A stretch of DNA of 48,359 nt from Lachnospiraceae bacterium UBA7729 (GTDB lineage Bacteria; Bacillota; Clostridia; Lachnospirales; Lachnospiraceae). Of the stretch, positions 8,411-17,759 are shown in pieces. How positions within the stretch are numbered: the stretch's first letter is position 1; each line of letters begins with the position of its first letter. The position numbers and the translations under genes were made by a program. Location: the NCBI GenBank assembly GCA_002482005.1, contig DLFD01000048.1, forward strand, positions 1 through 48,359, given 5' to 3'. The notes under the pieces were generated by a model that did no database searches, was not told the origin of the DNA, and worked only from the letters and a program-made list of their open reading frames with translations.

Positions 8411-9304
8411 TCACCTTCTTCCAACAAGTGCCGAGACAACAATAGACATATACTTGTCGTCCGCTGTCGCAGCGCGAGATACGAGGAGAACCGGGACAAG
8501 AGCCCCCAGCACACAGCCTCCCGTGCGTCCTCCACCGACAACCGTGATTGTCTTGGCTGCTATATTTCCGCTCACGATATCGGGGACAACCAAAATATCT
8601 GCATCTCCTGCAACAGGGCTTGTATATCCCTTGATGGCTGCAGAGTTCGGATCCATCGCCAGATCATAGCTGATCGGTCCCTCAAGAATGCACCCGTCCA
8701 CGCCTTCCTTCTTGATCTCATCGGCATCCACTGTCTCCGGCATCTTGGGGTTGACTTTCTCGACAGCAGCGAGAATAGCCACCTTGGGCTGTTCAACGCC
8801 AAGGGCGTGGAAAGCATCCACAGCGTTAACAATGGCTGCCTTCTTTTTGTCTTTGTCCGGATAGGTGAGAAGACCAACATCTGTAATGGCAAAGACCTTG
8901 TGGTAATAAGGGCTCTCCATGAAAGCCAGAAGACTCATGACCTTATTCTTCCGGATTCCCTTCTCCTTATTGACCAGAACCTTCATGAGCGCTCCCGTCT
9001 CAATCTTTCCCTTCATGATGCAGTCCGCTTGTCCCTCTTTGGCGAGGACACAGGCACGCTCTGCGCACTCTGTCGGGTCCGCAATATCTTCAATTTCGTA
9101 GTGTTCATCGGCTGCGCCAAGTTCTTCAAAAATCTGGAGGATTCTGGCCTTATCGCCAAGAAGATGCGGCTCGACAAGACCGTCTTTCGCTGCTCTCACC
9201 ACTGCTTCCAGGGTGTGTTCATCCTGTGCTGCCACCACAGCGACCCTGCGCTTCTTGGGAGAAGTGCGCAGCATTTCCTTAAGCTGATCAAAATTTTTTA
9301 TCAT
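8411..9304 (-). CDS. ptb: Phosphate butyryltransferase
   Basis: A 297-residue enzyme that swaps CoA for phosphate on butyryl-CoA or related acyl-CoA, feeding the kinase encoded next. It reads DCIMKGKIETGALMKVL, then FAITDVGLLTYPD, GPISYDLAMD and the C-terminal TVVGGGRTGGCVLGA, which fit the PTA/PTB family and the Ptb branch in length. It lies 99 bases after the end of the aconitase-like fusion, the second-largest gap in the operon. Ptb with Buk and NifJ gives a complete route from a 2-oxoacid to ATP. Confidence 0.92.
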   Translation of the reverse strand: MIKNFDQLKEMLRTSPKKRRVAVVAAQDEHTLEAVVRAAKDGLVEPHLLGDKARILQIFEELGAADEHYEIEDIADPTECAERACVLAKEGQADCIMKGKIETGALMKVLVNKEKGIRKNKVMSLLAFMESPYYHKVFAITDVGLLTYPDKDKKKAAIVNAVDAFHALGVEQPKVAILAAVEKVNPKMPETVDADEIKKEGVDGCILEGPISYDLAMDPNSAAIKGYTSPVAGDADILVVPDIVSGNIAAKTITVVGGGRTGGCVLGALVPVLLVSRAATADDKYMSIVVSALVGRR

Positions 9305-9403
9305 GGTAATCTGTCCTTTTTAAGGAGCAGGGAAATGTGCATTTTCCCCACTCCCCCTCTTTTATTTTCAAAAAACAAATAGGTTTGTGACTGATGGGGA
9401 ATC

Positions 9404-11204
9404 TCAGAGAAGTGTTCTGGGATCCGTAACGACGCCTGTGATGGCTGTAGCCGCGGCAACAGCCGGGCTCGAAAGGTATCCCAGGGTCTTCTTTGTCCCC
9501 TGACGTCCGATAAAGTTGCGGTTAGCTGTGAGAAGAATTCTCTCATCATCTGTCATGAGACCATAGGGCATGCCGCAGCACAGACCGCAGCAGGGATGAG
9601 AGATGACAGCTCCTGCCTCGATAAAAGTTTTTGATATACCCAAGCTTTATGGCTTCCTTAAAGACAGTATTTGTTGCGGGAACCACAATAAAGCGCAGCC
9701 CTTTTGCAACGGTGTGCCCCTTGATGATATCTGCAGCCACCTTCAGGTCCTCAATGGAGCCGTTCGTACAGCTTCCAAGATAGACTTCGTCCATCTTTGT
9801 ACCGGCCACTTCGCTGATGGGATGGACATTGTCGACACCCTGCGGACAGGAAAGCTGCGGTTCAAGTTCAGATACATCGTAAGTCAGAACTTTCTCATAG
9901 CGTGCCTCATCATCGACTTTGATCCAGTCAATGTCCCCAAGATCCATTCCGTAATACTCAGCGGTCTTTTCATCAGCCTCAAAGAGTCCACATTTAGCAC
10001 CTGCCTCAAGTGCCATGTTGGCAACAGTAAAACGCTCCTCCATGCTCATCTCATGGGCTGCCTCGCCGGTGAACTCAAGAGACTTGTACTGACCGCCGGA
10101 AGCAGTGATATCCCCCAGGATTTTCAGAATGACATCCTTGGACATGACACCTTTTTGCAGGTGACCGTTTAACACGATCTTAATTGCAGGCGGTACCTTG
10201 AACCAAAGTTCTCCGGTAATCAAAGCAGCTGCCATCTCTGCTGTTCCAATGCCTGAGCAGAAATTTCCTGCACCTCCATATGTCGTTGTGTGACTGTCTG
10301 TTGCCGTCGCCACCTCACCAGGCTTTGCGTAATGAGCCTCATGCATAATCGTGTGGCAGATACCTTCCCCGATGTGCAGCTTTGTGATTCCATATTTCCT
10401 GGCAAGTTCCAGACCTGCGTCGTAGTGAACATAGTCATTTTTTGCCACTGCCGTAGGCATGCAGTGATCAAAGACAATGGTAACACGATCCGGATATGCA
10501 ATCCTGTCGGCTCCCATTTTCTGTAATGTGTCGAGAAGATAGGGTGTATAAATGTCGTGAATCATAAGCATGTCAGGCTTGGTGATCACGATATCTCCAG
10601 GTTCCACATGGCTTCTGCCCGCGTTCTTCTTAAGAATCTTCTCAACAAGGGTGTAGCCTGTTTTTCTCGACTCCTCGATCGAAAGAGGGGTGATATCCAG
10701 CGGCTTTACGCCACTTTTAATTCGTAGCTTTGTGTCTTCGATGAGACCGCCGTTCTCGACGATCTTGAAGAGATTGTCAGGAATTTTTCCTACTTTGAAT
10801 GTGTTCCCGTTGACACTGACTTCCTGAGCATCAAGATCGACACTCACAATATCTCCGCCCTCGCACACATCCTGAATACCGCTGCATGTCAGGAGAATAA
10901 TTCCGCTGTTAAAAGCATTTCTGAAGAAAATGCGGGCAAAACTCTCTGCGATGATGCAGCGCACCCCGTTGTGAGACAGAACCGTTGCAGCCTGTTCCCT
11001 TGAGGACCCGCAGCCGAAGTTCTTGCCGGCAACCAGAATGTCTCCCGGCTGCACTGTAGAACCAAACTCAGGTTTCAGAAGTTCAAATGCATACTTCTTC
11101 ATCTCCTCAATCGTCGGGATAGTTCCTCTTTTTCCTGGGATAATGGTATCTGTGTCGATATCGTCACCGAACTTCCAGATCTTCCCGCTGAACTGTTTTT
11201 TCAA
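9404..11204 (-). CDS. Fused LeuD-LeuC-type aconitase/hydro-lyase, with a frameshift near the 3' end
   Basis: The small 'swivel' domain comes first (about residues 1-165, with DDIDTDTIIPG and GKNFGCGSSREQA) and the large Fe-S domain follows (from about 190, with ATDSHTTTYGGAGNF and LGSCTNGSIEDL). In the family these are usually separate subunits. After LGSCTNG the frame breaks: at the AAAAA run (9628-9632 on the opposite strand) one base too many moves the ribosome into a nonsense tail ending at 9546. The correct tail, with HPCCGLCCGMPYG holding the other two cluster cysteines, is one frame over and ends at 9404. Removing one base gives a normal 599-residue enzyme. It may be a sequencing error or a true lesion. 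Substrate could be an isopropylmalate-, citramalate- or dimethylmalate-like acid. Confidence 0.82.
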
Positions 11205-11216
11205 GATGAACCTCCT

Positions 11217-12341
11217 TTAGATCTTTTTTGTGTAGGATGCGCGTGCAACAGATTCAACAGAAGCAGAGTAGACATAGGCTCCCTTCATTCCCATAGCGCC
11301 GTCGTATGTGTAGAGACCCGTCGTAAGCAGTTTCTCGCCTCTGCCCATAGCACCGGCTCCCTGAACCACTTCACTGTGATCTCCGGCAGCGTTAATCTGA
11401 GCACCGTAATCGATAAACCGTGTGATAAGACCTTCTTCCATGGCGAGAATATAATCACGACTTGTTGCAGGGCAGATACTCAGCCTAAATCCCAGAGCCA
11501 GGGTATGTCCCTCAATTATGTCTGCTGCTTTTCTCAGATCCTCAATTGTGCCACCTGTGTAACCGCCGATCTGTCCGGCATCGAGATCAGTTCCTGAAAG
11601 AACCTCTTTTCTCTCGATGACAGCCCTGGCCTGATCCTTTCTCTCATCGACAGGAAACATGACCATCGGAACAACATCTGCCAGATCAAACCTCACATCT
11701 GTTTTCTCCGGCTGTGTCTCTGTGATCGAAGCCGCATAAGCTCCTGTCATACAGATCATGGACATGATCACTTCTTTTTCGTGGAGATCAAGCTGCGGAG
11801 CATAGATCTCTATCGCTTTTCTTCTCACGCCCTCAATGGTCCGAAGGAGAGCAAATGCAGCATCCATGATGCCTGTTCCCTGCGGAAGAGTGCCCTCCAG
11901 TTCCACATAGATGGTCTCTGGAACGACAATGCTGTAGCGTCCAGTCTCAACGATTCTCGACAATTCCGGAATACTGACATTGATGCCCAATGCCCCGATG
12001 GCTCCAAAGATGCTGGCATGGGTTCCAGCACCTGCCACGATTTGTCCCGGCTTCACGACCTCATTGACCATGTACTGATAGCCAATTCCTTTTGCCTGAA
12101 CATACTTGCATTGATACTTGTCTGCAAATGCCAGATTCTTGCGTAAGATAGCCGCTGCCTCAGGGCGTCCGGTCGGGACGTCATGGTCGTATATGACCAT
12201 GACGCGATCCGGATAGGCTACTGTAGAAATATCATCCACGGAGGCATTGGATACTCCGTCATTAATCACTGCGTAATCTGGTTCCACAGTGACAACGGAT
12301 CCGGCTTTTCCTCCGAGTATTGTTTCTATAAAGGAACTCAT
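11217..12341 (-). CDS. LeuC/aconitase-like protein lacking the Fe-S cysteines
   Basis: A 374-residue relative of the large aconitase domain. The alignment to its neighbour is easy to see: VMVIYDHDVPTGRPE against VTIVFDHCMPTAVAK, GAGTHASIFGAIGALG against TDSHTTTYGGAGNF, and GGYTGGTIEDLRKAADIIEGH against GSCTNGSIEDLKVAADIIKGH. The cysteine of the SCTNG motif is therefore replaced by tyrosine, and no CxxC counterpart exists near the end, so a standard 4Fe-4S cluster cannot be held. The ATG at 12341 has AAAGGAGAAG eight bases upstream. It may be a partner subunit of the fused enzyme, a cluster-free hydro-lyase or isomerase, or a regulatory pseudoenzyme. Gaps of 12-13 bases on each side place it firmly in the operon. 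Confidence 0.78.
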   Translation of the reverse strand: MSSFIETILGGKAGSVVTVEPDYAVINDGVSNASVDDISTVAYPDRVMVIYDHDVPTGRPEAAAILRKNLAFADKYQCKYVQAKGIGYQYMVNEVVKPGQIVAGAGTHASIFGAIGALGINVSIPELSRIVETGRYSIVVPETIYVELEGTLPQGTGIMDAAFALLRTIEGVRRKAIEIYAPQLDLHEKEVIMSMICMTGAYAASITETQPEKTDVRFDLADVVPMVMFPVDERKDQARAVIERKEVLSGTDLDAGQIGGYTGGTIEDLRKAADIIEGHTLALGFRLSICPATSRDYILAMEEGLITRFIDYGAQINAAGDHSEVVQGAGAMGRGEKLLTTGLYTYDGAMGMKGAYVYSASVESVARASYTKKI

Positions 12342-12354
12342 GTATGCTTCTCCT

Positions 12355-15300
12355 TTACTTGTTTGCAAGCTCTACATATTTCTCATATCTCTCACGGGCT
12401 TCGCGCTCACACTTCTCATAGAGTGCGTCTGCAGCCTCCGGGAATGTTCTCTCAAGAGAAGCAAATCTCGTCTCACCCTTTAAGAACTCACGGAAATTCC
12501 CAGTCGGCTCCTTGGAATCAAGAGTGAACGGATTCTTTCCTTCTTTCTTAAGATCCGGATTGAAACGGTACATCTGCCAGTAGCCAGCCTCAACAGCTTT
12601 CTTGATCTCGCTCTGTACCTTGTTCATGCCGCAGCGAAGACCATGGTTGATGCACGGTGAGTAAGCGATGACGATGGATGGTCCGTTGTAAGCTTCTGCT
12701 TCCCTGATGGCTGTCAGTGTCTGCTGCATATTGGCACCCATAGCGACCTGTGCGACGTAGACATTGCCATAGCTCATAGCCATGATGCCCAGATCCTTTT
12801 TCTTTGTTCTCTTGCCGGCAGCTGCAAACTGAGCAACAGCTCCGGTAGGAGTTGCCTTGGATGCCTGGCCGCCTGTATTGGAATAGACCTCAGTGTCAAA
12901 GACGAGGATATTGACGTCGGCTCCTGATGCGATGACATGATCAAGGCCGCCGTAGCCAATATCGTAAGCCCAGCCATCACCGCCGAAGAGCCAGACGGAC
13001 TTCTTAACCAGATGATCCTTATCGGAGATGGCATACTCTACTTCTTCCTTCACCGATGTACCGCTGTAGGATTCAAGTGCTGCCAGGAATGCCTCGCCAA
13101 CGGCACGCGCATTTTCTTTATCATTGAAGTGGTCGATCCAGTTCTTTGCCGCAGCCTTGACATTATCATCATCTGCATCAGAGGCAATCTTCTCTACTCT
13201 CATGAGAAGAGCATTTCTTCTCTGATCATCTGCCAGCCAGATACCCATGCCGTACTCTGCATTATTCTCAAAGAGAGAACCGCCGACAGCCGGGCCGTGG
13301 CCTTTCTTGTCCAGAGTGTATGGCATGCTCGGGAAGCAGGTAGCCCAGACCTGGGAGCAGCCGGTTGCAGTCGCAATATACATGCGGTCGCCGAAGAGCT
13401 GCGTCACAAGCTTGGCATAGGGAGTCTCTCCACAGCCAGGGCAGGCGCCGTTAAACTCGAGAAGCGGCTGATTAAACTGAGAATTCTTGACATTCTTTGT
13501 ACCGAATGGATTGCGAACTTCAGGAAGTTTGCTCTCATAGTCCCAAACCTCAGCCTGGTCTTTCTCATCGTCAAGAGAAACCATGGTGATGGCCTTCTCC
13601 TTTGCCGGGCAGATGTTGGCGCAGGAGCCGCAGCCTGTACAGTCAAGAACGGAAATTCCCATAGTGAAGAGCATACCGTCCGTGCCCTTGCCATTGGCTT
13701 TCTTCGTTTTGATCGCCTCAGGTGCATTCTTCACTTCCTCTTCTGTCAGAAGCATAGGGCGAATGGTTCCATGCGGGCAGACGAAAGAGCACTGGTTACA
13801 CTCGATGCACTTGGCCGGATCCCAGGACGGAACGCGGACAGATGTTCCTCTCTTCTCAAACTTTGATGTGCCCTGGGGGAAGAAACCACCTGCATAGGGA
13901 AGGAAATCAGACACTGGAATTTCGTCACCCTTGGCAGCGTTGACCGGCTCGAGAACATTGGTGATGTAGTGGAACTTGCCTTCACTATCTGCTGTCTTTT
14001 CTTCGTCAGAGGCATCTGCCCAGTCAGCCGGCACATCGACTTTCTTGAGTTCCTTAACTCCGGCATCGACAGCCGCATAATTCATATTGACAATCTTCTC
14101 GCCTTTTCTTCCGTAGCTCTTGAGGATGGCTTCCTTCATGTACTTCACAGCATCATCCTCAGGGATGATATTAGCGATCTTAAAGAAAGCCGCCTGGAGA
14201 ACCGTGTTGGTTCTGGAGCCAAGGCCCAGGTTCATGGCAATATCGACAGCATTGATTATATAGAGATTGATATGATGATTAGCGATGTCACGCTTGAGTT
14301 TACCCGGGAGTCTGTCGCTCAGCTCTTCTTCCGGCCACTCGCAGTTAAGAAGCAGGCTGCCGCCGTCCTTCATATCAGCAACCAGATCAAACATGTAGAC
14401 ATAAGACTGATTGTGGCAGCCGACAAAATCCGCTTTCTTGACATAGTACTGAGATCTGATCGGTGCCTTGCCAAATCTTAAATGAGATCTTGTGAGGCCA
14501 CCGGATTTCTTGCCATCGTACTCAAAATAAGCCTGAACATTGAGATCTGTGTGATCACCAATGATTTTGATCGTGTTCTTATTGGCACCCACAGTACCAT
14601 CGGAACCAATTCCCCAGAACTTGCAGCTGACTGTTCCCTCGGGAACAATGTCGATCTCATCACCATAAGGAATGGAGTGATGTGTCACATCATCATAGAT
14701 ACCGATTGTGTAGTGAGTAGCCGGCTTGTCTTTCTTCATGTTGTCGAACATGGCAACAACCATGACCGGTGTTGTGTCCTTACCGGCGAGACCAAAGCGG
14801 CAGGCAGAAACTTCAAATGTTCTGTCCACATCATTCAAGGCAGTGACAACTTCCTCATACAGAGGCTCGCCAATTGCCCCGGCTTCCTTGTCACGGTCAA
14901 GAACTGTAATCTTTTTCACTGTTTCAGGGAGTGCATCAATAAAATGCTTTACCGAGAACGGTCTGTAGAGGTGAACCTCAAGATAACCGACCTTCTCTCC
15001 CTTCGCTGTCAGGTAATCGACAGTTTCCTGAGCAGTTCCTGCAATGGAGCCAAGACCGATGATGACGCGGTCTGCATCCGGTGCCCCATAGTAGTTGAAG
15101 AGGTGGTAGTTTCTGCCTGTGATGCTATTGATCTGCTGCATGCACTCCTCTACCACATCCGGGAGAGCCTCGTAATAGGGATTTACAGCCTCGCGCTGCT
15201 GGAAGTATGTGTCGTCATTTTCACCAGTTGTAATGAGCTGCGGATGTTCTGGATTCAAGGCATTACTGCGGAATCTGGCAAGCTCTTTCCAGTCAACCAG

Positions 15301-15885
15301 ACCTTTAAGATCATCATAATCAAGACACTCTACCTTCTGGATCTCGTGGGATGTCCGGAAACCATCAAAGAAATGAAGGAAAGGCACATGTCCCTTGATT
15401 GCTGCCAGATGAGCGACAGCTCCCAGATCCATAGCCTGCTGGACGGTCGATGACGCCAGCATGGCGAAACCGGTCTGACGGCAGGACATGACATCGGAGT
15501 GCTCCGCGAAAATGGAGATAACATTCGTAGCAACATTTCTGGATGCCACATGCACAACACCAGGCTGCAGCTCGCCTGCAATACGGAACATAGTAGGGAT
15601 CATGAGCATCAGTCCCTGGGATGCTGTGTACGATGTCGCGAGGACACCGGCATTCAGGGCTCCGTTGACTGCGGAAATAGCGCCGCACTCTGACTCCATC
15701 TCCACCAGTTTGACCGGTGTCCCGAATATATTTTTCATACCGTGAGCAGCCCAGGTATCAACATGTTCTGCCATTGGTGAGGACGGAGTGATGGGGTAGA
15801 TGGCAGCGACTTCTGTAAACGCATAGGATGCGTAAGCACAGGCTTCATTGCCATCCATTGTCTTGACTGTTTTTTTGTTCGCCAT
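12355..15885 (-). CDS. nifJ: Pyruvate:ferredoxin (flavodoxin) oxidoreductase
   Basis: A 1176-residue single-chain oxidoreductase that converts pyruvate, or perhaps another 2-oxoacid, and CoA to acyl-CoA, CO2 and reduced ferredoxin. Seen are YPITPSSPMAEHVD near the N-terminus, two ferredoxin-type cluster motifs CIECNQCSFVCPHG (near 692) and CTGCGSCANICPAKEKA (near 748), the CPGCGET cluster site, and the thiamine pyrophosphate motif GDGWAYDIGYGGLDHV (near 967) with YSNTGGQASKATP. I chose the ATG at 15885 because AGGAGG lies upstream and homologues start at this MANKK-like point; the frame is open to 15957 without support. It is the first gene of the long operon, about 127 bases after its predicted transcription start. 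Confidence 0.95.
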   Translation of the reverse strand: MANKKTVKTMDGNEACAYASYAFTEVAAIYPITPSSPMAEHVDTWAAHGMKNIFGTPVKLVEMESECGAISAVNGALNAGVLATSYTASQGLMLMIPTMFRIAGELQPGVVHVASRNVATNVISIFAEHSDVMSCRQTGFAMLASSTVQQAMDLGAVAHLAAIKGHVPFLHFFDGFRTSHEIQKVECLDYDDLKGLVDWKELARFRSNALNPEHPQLITTGENDDTYFQQREAVNPYYEALPDVVEECMQQINSITGRNYHLFNYYGAPDADRVIIGLGSIAGTAQETVDYLTAKGEKVGYLEVHLYRPFSVKHFIDALPETVKKITVLDRDKEAGAIGEPLYEEVVTALNDVDRTFEVSACRFGLAGKDTTPVMVVAMFDNMKKDKPATHYTIGIYDDVTHHSIPYGDEIDIVPEGTVSCKFWGIGSDGTVGANKNTIKIIGDHTDLNVQAYFEYDGKKSGGLTRSHLRFGKAPIRSQYYVKKADFVGCHNQSYVYMFDLVADMKDGGSLLLNCEWPEEELSDRLPGKLKRDIANHHINLYIINAVDIAMNLGLGSRTNTVLQAAFFKIANIIPEDDAVKYMKEAILKSYGRKGEKIVNMNYAAVDAGVKELKKVDVPADWADASDEEKTADSEGKFHYITNVLEPVNAAKGDEIPVSDFLPYAGGFFPQGTSKFEKRGTSVRVPSWDPAKCIECNQCSFVCPHGTIRPMLLTEEEVKNAPEAIKTKKANGKGTDGMLFTMGISVLDCTGCGSCANICPAKEKAITMVSLDDEKDQAEVWDYESKLPEVRNPFGTKNVKNSQFNQPLLEFNGACPGCGETPYAKLVTQLFGDRMYIATATGCSQVWATCFPSMPYTLDKKGHGPAVGGSLFENNAEYGMGIWLADDQRRNALLMRVEKIASDADDDNVKAAAKNWIDHFNDKENARAVGEAFLAALESYSGTSVKEEVEYAISDKDHLVKKSVWLFGGDGWAYDIGYGGLDHVIASGADVNILVFDTEVYSNTGGQASKATPTGAVAQFAAAGKRTKKKDLGIMAMSYGNVYVAQVAMGANMQQTLTAIREAEAYNGPSIVIAYSPCINHGLRCGMNKVQSEIKKAVEAGYWQMYRFNPDLKKEGKNPFTLDSKEPTGNFREFLKGETRFASLERTFPEAADALYEKCEREARERYEKYVELANK

Positions 15886-15982
15886 GTTTTCTTCCTCCTT
15901 GCAGAGATCCATTCCCTCAAGAAAGCATCTGACTCTTCCCTGGCGGACGCTTTCCATGAGAGGACACTTGATGTATCGTTTT

Positions 15983-15998
15983 AGTTTATCGTGATACT
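15983..15998. promoter_or_regulatory. Operator A of the organic-acid locus, LacI-type
   Basis: AGTTTATCGTGATACT, a 16-base imperfect palindrome centred on CG and flanked by TTT/AAA that extend the dyad. It lies about 15-30 bases downstream of the predicted nifJ transcription start, a position where a bound repressor would block elongation. It matches the three other copies at 16230, 16250 and 19334. Confidence 0.7.
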
Positions 15999-16018
15999 AA
16001 ATCGATCAACTTATTTGT

Positions 16019-16047
16019 ATCATATGTCCTGCTCGGCCAGTTGTCAA
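16019..16047 (-). promoter_or_regulatory. Consensus promoter of the nifJ operon
   Basis: On the minus strand TTGACA (16047-16042) and TATGAT (16024-16019) are separated by exactly 17 bases, close to the ideal housekeeping promoter. Transcription would start near 16012 and give a leader of about 127 bases to the nifJ ATG, crossing operator A. Confidence 0.8.
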
Positions 16048-16210
16048 GAATGATTGGATCACAATTTTTGATTTTGTAAAAAATGCTATTTTTGCAGGGC
16101 TGTAATTATGCACTTTTCAGGGTATTCTCAGTGCAGAATGGATTCTCCCTTTTATTCTCCTTTTTTATTCTCCTTTTATTCAGAAGGAATTAGATCGACA
16201 GAAATTTTCC

Positions 16211-16239
16211 TTGACAGACGCTGCAATTTAGTATATCGT
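16211..16239 (+). promoter_or_regulatory. Likely promoter of the carboxyltransferase-like gene
   Basis: A perfect TTGACA -35 box lies at 16211-16216. The -10 box is less clear: TATCGT at 17 bases spacing or TATATC at 15. Either lies inside operator B, so repressor binding would exclude RNA polymerase. Confidence 0.45.
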
Positions 16240-16245
16240 TATACT
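16230..16245. promoter_or_regulatory. Operator B of the organic-acid locus
   Basis: AGTATATCGTTATACT, the best palindrome of the set, with six perfectly paired outer bases on each side of TCGT. It overlaps the likely -10 region of the plus-strand promoter. Confidence 0.7.
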
Positions 16246-16249
16246 CAAA

Positions 16250-16265
16250 AGTTGATCGTTATACC
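16250..16265. promoter_or_regulatory. Operator C of the organic-acid locus
   Basis: AGTTGATCGTTATACC, a weaker copy. Its centre is exactly 20 bases from that of operator B, about two helical turns, so two repressor dimers could sit on the same face of the DNA. Confidence 0.6.
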
Positions 16266-16353
16266 AAATCGATACTCTTCCCTAGTAATAATTGTTTTTT
16301 GCAAACTGCCGTGTCCACACGGTATTCACAGTGCTCCAGAAAGGGTTCAAATT

Positions 16354-17751
16354 ATGTTTTGGAATAGAAAAGCTAAAGGGCAGGAGGGTTCCGGCGCCGC
16401 TGATTTTGCCAATGCGCAGACACCTGTCAAGTTCAACAGTGTTGACTTCCGCGATGGTCAGCAGTCCCTCTTCGCGACCAGAATGACAACAGAAGATATG
16501 GCTCCGCTTCTCACCCGCATGGATGAAGTCGGCTATGACTCCATGGAGATGTGGGGAGGCGCAACATTCGATGTAATGATCCGTTTCCTCAGAGAAGATC
16601 CCTGGGACAGGGTGAGAGAATTTAAAAAGTATGTCAGAAAGACTCCGCTCAAGATGGTTCTCAGAGGCCAGAACCTGGTCGGTTACCACGCTTATCCGGA
16701 TGACGTCGTCGAAGCTTTTGTAGCTCAGGCGGCAGCTGCAGGAATTGACACCTTCCTGATATTTGATGCTCTGCAGGATCTGAGAAACTGCCAGGTTGCT
16801 TTCAATGCCGTCAAAAAAGCAGGAAAAAAAATCGAGGGCTCGGTCCAGTACAACATCAGTCCTTTCCATACAACGGAGATGTTTGTTGAAAATGCCCTGG
16901 AACAGGAAAAAATGGGAGCTTCTCTCATGCATGTCGAGGACATGGCTGGTCTAATGACGCCCGCTGCCGCATACGAACTGATTTCTGCCTTAAAGAAAGC
17001 CCTGAAGATCCCTGTTCACCTCCACTGCCACTGCACAGGTGGTCTCGCCGTGGCAGCTTACTGGGAAGCCATCCGGGCAGGTGTGGACGGGCTCGATGTC
17101 TGCGTGTCCGGGCTGTCCATGGGACCTTCTCTGCCGCCTATTGAGACATTTCTGGCAGCACTGAAAGGCACATCCAGGGATCCCGGCATCGATCTCGGAC
17201 AGTTCCGGTCTATCAATGATGACCTGGCTGCCCTGAGGCCAAAATTCTCTCAGTTTGAGACAAAGCTCACAGGTGTGGATGTCGGCTGCCTCCAGCATCA
17301 GATTCCGGGCGGAATGCTTTCCAATCTTGAGAATCAGCTGAAGGGCATGAAGATGTACAACAGACTTCCTGAGGTTCTGGATGAGGTTACTCGTGTACGG
17401 GCTGACATGGGTTATCCGCCGCTTGCCACTCCCTCCAGCCAGATGTGCGGAGCCCAGGCAACTCTCAATGTTGTGACAGGGAAAAGATACAGTATGATCA
17501 GCAAGGAGATGAAAGACTACTGCCGCGGCATGTATGGCATGCCTCCGGGAAAGATCTCTGAGGAACTCTCCGCAAAGGCCCTGGGAGATGAAACACCTGA
17601 GTTTAAGCGTCCTGGTGACCTCCTCGCGCCTGGCATGGATGAAGCGCGCCGCGGTGCAGCCGGCCTTGCCCGGACTGAGGAAGATGTGCTCACTTATGCT
17701 CTCTTCCCCAACGAAGCTCCTGCCTTTTTAAAGGCAAAGTATGGAATGTAA
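16354..17751 (+). CDS. Biotin-less OadA/PycB-like carboxyltransferase-family protein
   Basis: A 465-residue protein with the DRE-TIM metal-dependent barrel (DFRDGQQS at 31-38, HLHCHCTGG near 222-230) followed by the conserved PYC/OADA region ending near residue 450. The usual C-terminal biotin domain with an AMKM-type lysine is absent, and no separate biotin carrier or membrane decarboxylase subunit is encoded nearby. The segment that normally carries the carbamylated-lysine region and MSGxTSQP loop reads LDVCVSGLSMGPSLPP, so the site is divergent. It may be a soluble oxaloacetate decarboxylase, a subunit that uses a biotin protein encoded elsewhere, or a lyase or aldolase. The ATG at 16354 is chosen because homology begins just after it; the frame is open to 16108, across the operators. 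Confidence 0.8.
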   Translation: MFWNRKAKGQEGSGAADFANAQTPVKFNSVDFRDGQQSLFATRMTTEDMAPLLTRMDEVGYDSMEMWGGATFDVMIRFLREDPWDRVREFKKYVRKTPLKMVLRGQNLVGYHAYPDDVVEAFVAQAAAAGIDTFLIFDALQDLRNCQVAFNAVKKAGKKIEGSVQYNISPFHTTEMFVENALEQEKMGASLMHVEDMAGLMTPAAAYELISALKKALKIPVHLHCHCTGGLAVAAYWEAIRAGVDGLDVCVSGLSMGPSLPPIETFLAALKGTSRDPGIDLGQFRSINDDLAALRPKFSQFETKLTGVDVGCLQHQIPGGMLSNLENQLKGMKMYNRLPEVLDEVTRVRADMGYPPLATPSSQMCGAQATLNVVTGKRYSMISKEMKDYCRGMYGMPPGKISEELSAKALGDETPEFKRPGDLLAPGMDEARRGAAGLARTEEDVLTYALFPNEAPAFLKAKYGM

Positions 17752-17759
17752 ATGAGGTA

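Noticed and set aside
8090..9382. 430-residue open frame on the plus strand
   Set aside because: It is antisense to ptb and buk, has no ribosome site and shows no family motif.
9625..9640. Programmed ribosomal frameshift at the AAAAA run
   Set aside because: The family tail is in the +1 frame, so the usual -1 slippery heptamer does not explain it, and no stimulator is seen. An extra base is simpler.
16108..16353. Longer N-terminus for the carboxyltransferase-like protein
   Set aside because: The region contains operators B and C and a TTGACA box, so it is promoter DNA and not coding.
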